A stretch of DNA of 64,000 nt from Topomyia yanbarensis (lineage: Eukaryota > Arthropoda > Insecta > Diptera > Culicidae). Made by a program: the position numbers and the translations under genes. Below are positions 54,727-64,000 of the stretch, piece after piece. Location: the NCBI RefSeq assembly GCF_030247195.1, contig NC_080672.1, positions 362,940,271 to 363,004,270 on the forward strand, written 5' to 3'. The first letter of the stretch is position 1; each line of letters opens with the position of its first letter. A model generated the notes under the pieces. It did no database searches and was not told the DNA's origin. It worked only from the letters and a program-made list of their open reading frames with translations.

Positions 54727-57700
54727 CTCATCGAACGAGGTCACGGATTTGATCACTGTTCTACAGTGGAATTGCAGATGTATCATCCCGAAAATCGATT
54801 CCTTCAAAATTTTAATAAATAATTTGAGTTGCGATGCATTTGCATTATGTGAAACTTGGTTAACTTCCGACATAGACCTCAACTTCCACGACTTTAATAT
54901 TATTCGCCTGGATCGAGACACCCCCTATGGAGGAGTGCTTTTGGGGATCAAAAAGCGCTATTCCTTTTACAGAATTAACCTTCCCTCGATAACAGGTATT
55001 GAAGTTGTCGCTTGTCAAGTAACAATCAAAGGCAAAGATCTTTGCATAGCTTCCATATATATTCCCCCCAACACCGCGATTGGGCATCGCCGGCTACATG
55101 ACATCATAGAATCCCTGTCTGCACCGCGACTAGTTTTAGGCGACTTTAACTCTCACGGTACGGAATGGGGTTGCCTTTATGATGATAACCGTTCTTCTTT
55201 AATTCACAATATTTGCGACAACTTCAACATGACAATTCTAAACACGGGTGAAATGACACGGATTCCTCCCCCACCAGCGCGCCCAAGCGCATTAGATTTA
55301 TCCCTTTGCTCGACCTCGCTAAAGTTAGAATGCGCGTGGAAGGTAATCCCTGATCCCCACGGTAGCGACCATCTGCCGATCGTAGTCTCAATCAATAACG
55401 GCTCAAGGCCATTGGAAACAATCAATATTTCGTATGACCTCACACGAAATATCGATTGAAAGAGCTATGCTGCCGCGATATCCGACAACATCGAATCTAC
55501 TCAAGAACTTCCTCCGGAGGAAGAGTACAGCTTTTTGGCTGGCTTGATTCTCGACAGCGCGAATCAAGCTCAGACTAAGCCAGTACCCGGCGCGAACATA
55601 CAACATACAATCCCTGGTGGGATAAAGAGTGCTCAGACGTGTACGCAGAGAAGGCCGCCGCGTTTAAGACCTTCCGGAACGACGGGTTACCCGCTAGTTT
55701 TCGACAGTACGCGACGTTAGACAAGCGAATGAAGAGTTTGATGAAAGCCAAAAAACGCGGTTATTGGCGCCGGTTCGTCGACGGATTAACAAGAGAAACA
55801 TCGATGAGCACTCTTTGGGGAACAGCCCGACGAATGCGAAATCGAAACAGTACTAATGAGAGCGTGGAATATTTGTCCCGATTTCGGCCCGGCACAGAAG
55901 ATCTACCGCGCCGCGTCCCATCACGATAACGCGAACGAAACACCTTTTTTCGATGGTGGAGTTCTCACTTGCTCTCTTATCGTGTAACAATAAAACTCCA
56001 GGGCCAGACAGAATCAAATTCAACTTGTTGAAGAATCTGACAGACTCTGCCAAGAGACGCTTGTTGAACTTATTTAATAAGTTTCTTGAGGCTAACATTG
56101 TCCCACACGATTGGAGGCAAGTGAAGGTCATCGCCATCCAAAAACCAGGAAAACCAGCCTCCGACCACAACTCGTATCGACCGATCGCAATGCTATCTTG
56201 TATCCGGAAGTTGTTCGAGAAAATGATCCTATCCCCCCTCGACAATTGGGTCGAAGCAAATGGCTTACTGTCAGATACACAATTTGGCTTTCGCAAAGGC
56301 AAAGGGACGAACGATTGTCTTGCGTTGCTCTCAACCGAAATTCAAATGGCCTATGCTAGTAAAGAGCAGATGGCATCAGTGTTCCTAAATATAAAGGGGG
56401 CTTTTAATTCAGTTTCTATCAACATTCTTTCAGAGAAGCTGCACCAGCATGGTATTTCAGCGACTTTAAACAACTTTTTACTAAACTTGTTGTCGGAAAA
56501 GCACATGCATTTTTCGCATGGTGACTTATCGACATCACGATTTAGCTACATGGGCCTTCCCCAGGGCTCATGTCTAAGCCCCCTGTTATACAATTTCTAC
56601 GTCAACGACATTGATGAATGTCTTGACAATTCCTGCACGTTAAGACAACTTGCAGACGATGGCGTGGTGTCTGTTACGGGACCCAAAGCTGTCGATCTAC
56701 AAGGACCATTACAGAATACCTTGGACAATTTGTCTGCATGGGCTATTAAGCTGGGTATCGAATTCTCCACGGAGAAAACTGAGCTAGTTTTATTTTCTAG
56801 GAAGCGTGAACCAGCACAACTACAGCTTCTATTAATGGGTCAAACTATAGCTCAGGTCTTCACAGTAAAATATCTAGGGGTCTGGTTCGACTCGAAAGGT
56901 ACTTGGGGATGCCATATTCGGTATCTGAAACAGAAATGCCAACAAAGGATCAACTTTCTTCGTACAATAACACCACCCCCACCCAGGAGACCTAATTAGG
57001 TTGTATCAAACAACGATACTGTCGGTACTGGAATACGGATGCTTCTGCTTTCGATCCGCCGCGAACATACATTTCATCAAACTCGAAAGAATTCAGTATC
57101 GTTGTTTGCGTATCGCTTTAGGGTGCATGCAGTCGACCCATACGATGAGTCTCGAAGTACTGTCGGGCGTTCTCCCGCAGAAAAATCGATTTTGGGAACT
57201 CTCATATCGTTTGCTCATTCGACGCGATATCTTGAACCCGTTGGTGATTGAAAATTTCGAAAGGATTGTTGAGCTCAATTCTCAGACCCGTTTTATGTCC
57301 CTGTACTTTGACTACATGGCGCAAAAATATTAATCATTCTTCTTACAATCCCAACCGTGTGCATTTCATAAATACTTCTGAATCTACTGTTTTCTTCGAC
57401 ACATCCATGAAAGATGAGATTATTGGAATTCCGGACCACATACGCCCACAAGTGGTTCCAAATATTTTTTAAAATAAATTCCGAGAAGTCGACTGTTCTA
57501 AGATGTTTTATACCGACGGATCAAACCTCGAAGGGTCCACTGGCTTCGGTATTTTCAATCAAAAGTTCACCGCCTCCTACAAACTCAGTGACCCTGCTTC
57601 AGTTTACGCCGCAGAACTAGCTGCTATTCAGTATACCCTTGGAGTCATTGACACATTACCCGCAGACCATTACTTCATCGTCTCGGATAGTCTGAGTTCT

Positions 57701-58354
57701 ATTGACGCTATTCGCTCGATGAAACATGGAAAGCATTCCTCGTATTTTTTGGGGAAAATACGGGAGCTACTGAGTGCTTTATCTGACAAATCTTTCCAGA
57801 TTACCTTGGTGTGGGTCCCTTCTCATTGCTCCATTCCGGGCAATGAGAAGGCGGACTCCTTAGCTAAGGTGGGTGCCCTTGAAGGTGACGTTTTTGAAAG
57901 ACCAATTTGCTTCCACGAATTTTTCAGTATTACTCATCAGAGAACCCTCGAAAGTTGGCAAACCTCGTGGAGCAATGGGGAGCTAGGAAGGTGGCTACAT
58001 TCGATAGTCCCTAAGGTATCGACGAAACCTTGGTTCAAGGGGATGGATGTGGGTCGTGACTTCATTCGTGTGATGTCCCGACTCATGTCGAACCATTACA
58101 CGCTGGATGCACATCTCCGACGTATTGGGCTCGTGGAGAGTGGTATCTGCGCTTGTGGCGACGGTTATCACGATATAGAGCACATAGTCTGGGCGTGCAC
58201 CGAGTACAGTTCCGCCAGGTCTCGGCTTATGGACACCCTCCGGGCCCGAGGAAGACCACCCAACGTCCCGGTTCGAGATGTGTTGGCACGCCGCGATGTC
58301 CTCTATATGTCCCTTATATACACCTTCATAAAAACCATCAATATCCAACTTTAA
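54719..58354 (+). pseudogene. LINE ORF2: endonuclease, reverse transcriptase, RNase H, broken
   Basis: The first part (54719-55459) is an apurinic-type endonuclease with QWNCR, LCETWLTS, GDFNSHGTEWGC and SDHLPIVVSI. It ends at TGA 55457-55459, where tryptophan is expected. Frames shift near 55600, near 55930, at 56997 and near 57333-57480. The reverse-transcriptase part (55953-56999) keeps TPGPDRI, YRPIAML, QFGFRKGKGT and GLPQGSCLSPLLYNFYVND. Motif A reads FLNIKGAFNSVS with asparagine in place of both usual aspartates, and motif C reads LADD instead of YADD. RNase H (57503-58354) keeps YTDGS, YAAELAAIQYTL, VSDSLSS and WVPSHCSIPGNEKADSLAK, followed by a C-terminal cysteine/histidine tail (CACGDGYHDIEHIVWAC). 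The enzyme cannot be functional as it stands. Confidence 0.85.
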
Positions 58355-59438
58355 CTGCCCCTTTTTCCTTATCATTCTCAGAAACGCTTTCACCCACGAT
58401 GGTTTGATGCGACTCCAAGGCGACACAAAACATCCCTGTCGAATGAGCCAACAAACACGGGACCTAAAGCACGAACATCACACGCACAACTCGAAATGTA
58501 GCCGATCAACATCTGAGCCGCAATACGAAATCGTCTGGAGAAACCCCTACCATCCTGAGAACGACCACCCGGCGTCCCAGTACATGATTCTTCCTGATGA
58601 AGGCCACCCTGATTCTGTAATCCATCCGTTGATCTCCCGAAGTCTGAAACTGAAATAATGTTCTCCCCCTGCCATGTTTGTCCACCCTACTTCCCCTGAC
58701 TCTTATACACCGAAGTAACACCCCTTCCCCCCCAAATATCTTCATGAAGCATTTAGCTCTTCTTGCCTTTTCTAGTTTTAACTATTATATTGTATGATCT
58801 CGTTGCAAATGCCCAACTCTACTACCACATAAAATAACTCTAATTAATGTCTCCGAATCTTTACAAAATTTAATCACGCCCTCTAATTATTTCTACTTTT
58901 AAGATAGTCGTAAAAATTTTCCCCCTTAGTTAAACATTATTTGCTCCAATAATCTCATTGCTAAAAATGTCAAACCATATTGCCATAAAAACTAAATGAC
59001 CCCCTAATCTTACGAAAATTATATTACCCCCTTGTGTATATGCATAGCTATAAATGCGCCTTAGTTTAATTTCAAAAATCAATATGTAATCCCCTAGTTT
59101 TAAGTAATTTAAAATGTAAAACAAAACAAAATTGGCACCTTTAAGCTAACGCAAACCTGCCTTATCAAATAAACGAATTGAAAAAAAAAACTGTACCGCT
59201 ATTTAGTTGGACCTCCGCTAGTTGGACCATTGTCCAACTAAAAAGCATCTGAATGTCAAAATCTTATGCCAAATTTACTTTGACAATCAATCTGACAATT
59301 ATTAGAGATGTGAATAGATGCAATTACACTACTAACGTCTCCTTTGGAAAATTTTTTACATCTGCCAGTCGGTTCAACTAACGAATCAAATTCGTTAGTT
59401 GAACGGAAGTGTGGCCCAACCAGCGAATCACGACTGTA

Positions 59439-59930
59439 TCACTTGGAGCAGCCCATGTAACCATTTGTGACCACAGTCGTGTGTGACTGGCAGCGCAATC
59501 AACATGGATAATGTTCCAAAATCCAGTAACGTGCAGTCTGTATGCACATGATAGTGTTTCTTGTGTGAGATGTATGTGTAATGGTTAGACATGTAGAAGG
59601 GATTCAAGGGCAGCAGTCGAAGTTCTGGTGAAAGCACCAATCAACGCCATGAGCTGGACCGTCATCACATCTTCCCTCTATCACTACACAAGGCATCCGC
59701 ATGACAGTATTGAACGTAAATTGTCGTGTAAATCTAATAGATGTATGGAACGTCTTCGCAAAAGTTGACGACACCATTGTTCGACAGCTCTTAATGCTTG
59801 TTGCATTAGGTCAAAGATTGTTCCGATTCCAAGTCCAGTAATTAGCATTTGGTAATCGTCAGCAAACCCGTAGGTTGAAAATCCAAGCTCGTTGAGTTTC
59901 TTTAAGGGGGCGTCTAATGTAGTGGCCAAA
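59439..59930 (-). pseudogene. Old LOA/R1-group LINE, reverse-transcriptase end
   Basis: On the minus strand, LKKLNELGFSTYGFADDYQM contains the catalytic FADD (normally YADD) of a non-LTR reverse transcriptase. After a break come TAALESLLHV and PLHIHLTQETLSCAYRLHVT, the linker that precedes RNase H in this group. The gene order and orientation show it to be continuous with 52310-53163 once the inserted elements are removed. The 5' part of the LINE is missing beyond 59930. Confidence 0.7.
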
Positions 59931-60063
59931 AGATCAACTTCTTTTTAATCCGCTTAATTGGTATTGAACCTCTAGAATAGTCTCCCGTAATGTCGGTGGC
60001 CACGCTGAACTTCTTTTGTTTTAAACAACCAAGCATTCCTCGTGCACATTTTCTGTAATATGT

Positions 60064-60340
60064 AAGTAGCGGTTTGCCCACCACTCGGGTTCTGATTGTC
60101 CGGCGGACCCTTTTTGTCAGGACGACCTTGGTGCTCTACAAGAATTTAGGACTTTCGTACATAAACTAAAAAAGATAAACAAACAAAATAAATTAATAAA
60201 TTTACCGACTCTTATTTTCTTCTCCAAAATCCTCACGCTGCTACGTTTGTGGGCGGAAGGACGTCCTGCTTCGTTCTCCTTGTCAATTAGCTATAGAGGA
60301 GAGCCTGGCTCGTTCGACTTATCCTCTATAGCGTGGTTCC
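60064..60340 (+). repeat. LTR-like repeat, copy 1 (partner at 61432-61690)
   Basis: AAGTAGCGGTTTGCCCACCA, then CTCGGGTTCT, TTGTCCGGCGGACCCTT and a following AGGACGACCTTGG block match 61432-61560 in the same orientation with moderate divergence. TGT-initial wording and repeat spacing suggest fragments of LTRs, but no internal retrotransposon genes are seen between them. Confidence 0.45.
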
Positions 60341-60704
60341 CTTTTGTTTAGCCGGGGAAGCGAAAGCACTCCTTTACAATTGGCGAACCAATACCGTAAA
60401 CTTCACTAGTGCCCGAACTATGGGCCGGCACTTTTGACGGTTTTAACTAGCCGTCCCACGCGCGCACTGAAATCGTTTCCTAGTGGCGGGAAACTGTTCT
60501 GAGAAAACCTTATTCACGAACGTTTGTTGATCGTCGTGGCTCGTCACTATCTAACCTCGATGGCTGCCTTCTAACTCGACCAAAACAAACCTCAAGCCGC
60601 CTTATCGCTAAACTGTCATCGACGAGCAGCATAACCAGCGTACATGTATTTTAGCAAGATGAGAGCGGCAGCCTAACTGAACCCTATGCCAATTATACAC
60701 AAAT
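60341..60704. other. Intergenic region, no gene recognised
   Basis: Somewhat GC-richer sequence without a recognised frame; possibly part of the preceding LTR-like repeat. Confidence 0.3.
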
Positions 60705-60958
60705 CTTGAGCGTTTTTTCAAAACGTCATATCTGCAATGAGTTACTCTCTTTGTTTACTTTCTCTTTCGATTTTTACGGCGTCAGTATAACACTTTTCAC
60801 TTATTTTACAGTAAAGATCGAAAGACGGTGGTTTTAACTAGCATATTATGCAAAGAGTTGAGGGATAAATGTTAAAAATGACCGAATTATTAACAGAAGA
60901 GAAAGTAAACAAAGCGAGTAACTCATTGCAGATATGACGTTTTGAAAAAACGCTCAAG
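60705..60958. mobile_element. 254-bp MITE, 4-bp TSD AAAT (copy 2)
   Basis: Ends are CTTGAGCGTTTTTTCAAAAC and its complement. AAAT lies outside both (60701-60704 and 60959-60962). The interior (GATTTTTACGGCGTCAGTAT, GAGTTGAGGGATAAATG) is the reverse complement of copy 1 at 14308-14560. Confidence 0.9.
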
Positions 60959-61292
60959 AAATGTCAAACAAAAATTACTACATACACCTACCTGCACAAA
61001 CAAAACTGTTCACAAACGCGAAAATGAACGAAAATTTACAACTAAATATGAACGGTATCGAACAGCATAATAAGACGTAAACAAGTGCACTCTACGGAGA
61101 GAGCCATTTTCCGAAACTCGATTTTTTTTCCTATTTTTTGGTAACTCCAAGTCTAAGCTTTACAAATATTATTGAATTTTATGTGTGAAGCAATTTTATC
61201 AAGACTTATCGTGTCCGCTGCGGCGCTCCTCGACGTGGAAATGGTTGGACGTCTACTCTTGGAACGCTCGTGTGTGTGGCTCTGCGTGATTG

Positions 61293-61425
61293 AAAAAATT
61301 TTTTTTTCGTGCACAATGAATGTATAAATAAATCTTAACATTACACAATAGATTCATTATTGCCTTGGCTTCAAAATCGTTAACACAAAATAACTTTCGG
61401 TTTGGGCATTTTACACCAAACGCCC
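61293..61425 (+). repeat. Dispersed repeat, copy 2 of 3128-3262
   Basis: The segment from a T-run and CGTGCACAATGAATGTAT to AACTTTCGGTTTGGGCATTT matches the 3.1-kb copy in the same orientation. Confidence 0.6.
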
Positions 61426-61431
61426 CCTGCA

Positions 61432-61690
61432 AGTAGCGGTTTGGCCACTATACTCGGGTTCTTGTTTGCCCGGCAGACCCTTCTTTACACGGCGGCCTAG
61501 GTACTTCTACCAGAATTTCGGATTTTCGTAACACTACAAAAAGGTAAACAACAAATCAAAATTTACCAACTTTTATTCCACGGATCCACTTCGCTGCATA
61601 CTAGGCTGCGTCGTTGTCTTCTGCTGACGGACAAGCGGATGGGTTTCTCCGTACGGCGTGGACAACAACGCACTATGGTCCCAAAGCTGT
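61432..61690 (+). repeat. LTR-like repeat, copy 2
   Basis: AAGTAGCGGTTTGGCCACTA, ACTCGGGTTCT and GCCCGGCAGACCCTTCTTT match the copy at 60064. It immediately follows the repeat at 61293-61425, with no gap, so the two may belong to one compound element. Confidence 0.45.
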
Positions 61691-62024
61691 ATTTAGGAAG
61701 ACAAAACTGTTTGCGCCTAAACCGTTGGTTTTAGATATATAGTATCTTCGGCAAACTTTCTTAGAACTTTCTTGCCGAATTTTTTATATTAGTTGAATTA
61801 GGGTGGTCCTTGTGGTTAGGGTGTTTAAAGTATCAACTTCTTAGATATGTAAAATTCAGCTACATAATGTTCTATACACATTGACTATTTCTCAGTTGAT
61901 TTTACCATAAGAGATTGAGCGATGAAAACATGACCCCTTAATATCACTATTTCTCATTTGTCACTTCATACATTGATTTAACGTTAATACTTTGTTTGAA
62001 GCACTTTTAGAACTTTTTATGACG
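61691..62024. other. Intergenic region, no gene recognised
   Basis: AT-rich sequence lacking a recognised gene, leading into a 5'-truncated LINE. Confidence 0.3.
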
Positions 62025-63821
62025 CATATAACTTACAGTCGGGGCGGAGGTATCAGTGTCTACTTTAGGCCGAATGTTAAATGTAAGATTTTATCGAAAT
62101 TCCAATCGGATGTGAGTATCGAGGATATCAATCGCACCGAATTTGTATTCATAGAAGTCCAATTGTCTCACGAGAAGTTTTTGCTGGGTGTATTTTATTG
62201 CCCTCCGAGGATGGATTGCTCAGATGTGCTGGAAAAGCAACTTTATGAATACTCGCTGTTGTACTCTAACGTTCTACTGATCGGCGATTTTAACACGGAT
62301 TTGAACCAGAGAACCGCAAAAACAACACGCTTTCGTAATGTGATCGAGAATTTTGGTTTTAATTGTGTCAATCATGAACCTACTCATTTTCATGCATGGG
62401 GATGCTCTCTTATTGATTTATTATTGACCAATAATGAAAGTTTTGTTGTTAATTTTAATCAAGTTGCTGTACCGGGGTTTTCAAAACATGATTTGATTTT
62501 TTCTACAGTAAACATCTCGCGTACTGACTCGGAACAACAAACTTACTACAGAGATTACAGTCGTATCGATTACAATGCATTGCAGATGGCATTAGATGAA
62601 ATTGACTGGTCCTTGCTTTATAGTATAAGTGATTCTGATTTGGCAGTCGATTTCCTAAACCTGCGTCTGGTTGAGCTTTACAATACATTCGTTCCAGTTC
62701 GTGTATCAAAGCCTTTACACAATAAATTTTATTTCAACGATGAAATACATAGAGCTATGTTTTCCAGAGATGTTGCAGAAGTGAAACGAATCATGCACAA
62801 TATAAACGTTTGCGAAACCGGGTAAATCATATAATTTCTAAAGCCAAATCAGATTATGTGTCTGGAGTATTGAATTCGTGTGATTCTAGTAAGCGTTTGT
62901 GGAAGAAATTAAAAGAACTTAAAATCTCCAAATCCCAAGATAAGCAAGTACTGGCTTCGAATACTGGCGATGAAATAAATACATAGTTCAGCGGGAATTG
63001 CATGTCTGATCCGGAATTACCGTCAATACCTCCAGCCAACATACATGGTTTAAAATTTGTTTCTTGTAATGAGTTGGATGTTGCAAGGGCAATACAATCA
63101 ATTAAATCGAATGCTGTTGGGTTGGACGGTATTCCTCTACAATTCGTGAAACTTATTTTACCCTTTGTCCTAGCTCCTATTGTTATCAACTCAATTATTT
63201 TGACCTCCAAATTCCCACGTGCTTGGAAAGCCTCAAAAGTGATTCCCATTCCAAAAAAAGTCAGGAACAATGATTTAAATAATTTGCGACCGATAAGTAT
63301 ATTATGTTCCTTGTCAAAAGTTTTTGAAAAAATAGTCAAATAGTACAACTACAGCGTTGCTGAAAATAAATGACGATATCCATCGTCACGTGGACAGAAA
63401 AGGTGTTGCTTTCTTACTTCTTCTCGATTTTTCAAAAGCGTTCGATAGAGTATCGCATACAAAACTGATGAAAAAATTATCTAATCAGTTTAGCTTTTCA
63501 AGAGATGCAGTACACTTGATACAATCGTACCTTGGTCATCGCACTCAAATGGTTGAAATACATAATTCACTTTCGAGGCCCATTGAAATTGTATCTGGTA
63601 TACCACAGGGGTCAGTTCTGGGTCCCCTACTATTCTCCATGTACATTAATGATTTGCCATCTGTACTTCAATACTGTTCGATTCACATTTTTGCGGATGA
63701 CGTCCAACTTTATCTGTGCTCTCACGATAAAACTATAATGGAAATGGCCAGGTTAATAAATTCTGATATCGATAATATTAATCGTTGGTCAGCACGTAAT
63801 TTACTCCCAATCAATACTACT
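62025..63821 (+). pseudogene. CR1-like LINE ORF2, 5'-truncated and broken
   Basis: The endonuclease domain starts in mid-protein (YSRGGGISVYFRP) and keeps GVFYCPP, LIGDFNTDLN and FSKHDLIF. A one-base shift near 62820 and a TAG at 62984 break the frame. The reverse transcriptase resumes with SNAVGLDGIPLQFVKL and FPRAWKASKVIPIPK. A block of perhaps 30 residues is missing between FEKIVK (63343) and STTTALLKIN (63350). The frame then continues with LLDFSKAFDRVSH (motif A intact), GIPQGSVLGPLLFSMYINDLP and FADDVQLY (motif C). At 63822 the sequence is cut by another element. Motif wording fits the CR1/T1/Q group of mosquito LINEs. Confidence 0.75.
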
Positions 63822-64000
63822 AAGCAAGGGACTGGAAGGTGAAGTATATTTTTCAATATTTAGAGCCATAGTACTCAAGGGAGAGCAAGGTGTTGAAAGG
63901 AGAAAGTTTAGAAAAGCGTGGAAGGATCATATATGCAAGCTTAGAGCTCACCGGCGACTTAACCTTTTGTCTGCTACCGTAGGGGTCAGGGTCTTTTGGC
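63822..64000 (+). mobile_element. Second copy of the 40-kb TIR element, runs off the window
   Basis: AGCAAGGGACTGGAAGGTGA continuing to CATAGTACTCAAGGGAGAGC matches the left end of 40241-40590 with few differences. Its right end lies beyond the window. It interrupts the reverse-transcriptase frame of the CR1-like LINE after INTTK. Confidence 0.75.

Larger units (their letters stand above)
53210..59188 (+). mobile_element. Full-length I-clade-like LINE, 5.98 kb, 14-bp TSD
   Basis: The element carries ORF1 with three zinc knuckles, and ORF2 with endonuclease, reverse transcriptase and RNase H remains, ending in an A-tail. AACTGTACCGCTAT flanks both ends (53196-53209 and 59189-59202). It copies itself by target-primed reverse transcription. 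The 5'UTR is about 200 bp and the 3'UTR about 830 bp. RNase H plus the three-knuckle ORF1 fits the I group (MosquI-like in mosquitoes); the exact clade is inferred. Confidence 0.9.
53166..59436. mobile_element. TA-flanked MITE (pogo-like TIR) split by a LINE
   Basis: The ends CAGTCGTGATTCGCTGGTTG and the complement CAACCAGCGAATCACGACTG are perfect inverted repeats, with TA outside both (53164-53165 and 59437-59438). After removal of the LINE and one duplication the element would be about 280 bp. A second inverted pair (GTTAGTTGAAC with GTTCAACTAAC) lies near its right end. Confidence 0.85.

Noticed and set aside
1..64000. CRISPR array, operons, bacterial regulatory elements
   Set aside because: The window is clearly eukaryotic nuclear DNA; no regularly spaced identical direct repeats with unique spacers were seen.

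Overview
This is nuclear DNA from an insect, most likely a culicine mosquito (Aedes-like). The evidence is an intronless animal eEF1A gene, genes with short GT-AG introns beside one very large transposon-filled intron, tRNA-derived SINEs, and a dense set of mosquito-type elements: a Tc1/mariner relative with DD37E spacing, a P-element/THAP9-like transposase, I-, LOA/R1- and CR1-like LINEs, and many short inverted-repeat (MITE and foldback) elements with 2, 3, 4, 7, 8 or 9-bp target-site duplications (TSDs). The species call is inference.

Host genes. eEF1A lies on the minus strand at 4225-5616, with a plausible 5'UTR intron and a TCT-type initiator near 6028. A four-exon Nse2/Mms21-type SUMO E3 ligase gene (SMC5/6 complex) is on the plus strand at 15021-15812. 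It converges on a small unrecognised minus-strand gene candidate at 16110-16397. A four-exon histidine acid phosphatase gene runs on the plus strand from 39422 to 51035; its first intron is 10,217 bp and holds many transposon-derived pieces. One unrecognised acidic exon-like frame lies at 2581-3126.

Region by region. 1-4200: broken DD34E transposase, acidic frame, repeats. 4.2-6.2 kb: eEF1A. 7.9-9.1 kb: two MITEs. 9.2-13.3 kb: decayed P-element-like transposase on the minus strand, split by a 1.6-kb foldback element. 13.6-14.6 kb: a TA-flanked MITE that has received two other MITEs. 15.0-16.4 kb: Nse2 and its neighbour. 17-24 kb: repeats, LINE remains, a foldback, and a 420-bp MITE that has inserted into another copy of itself. 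24.8-39 kb: gene-poor, with two SINEs, hairpins, LINE fragments and foldbacks. 39.4-51.0 kb: acid phosphatase. 52.3-59.9 kb: an old LINE interrupted by a TA-flanked MITE that is itself interrupted by a full-length 5.98-kb I-type LINE. 60-64 kb: MITE, LTR-like repeats and a 5'-truncated CR1-like LINE that is itself interrupted near the window end.

The genes do not form a pathway; they are unrelated host genes in a repeat-rich landscape. I found no wholly new gene system. The most informative structures are the nested insertions, where target duplications, empty-site copies and restored reading frames let the order of events be read directly from the sequence.
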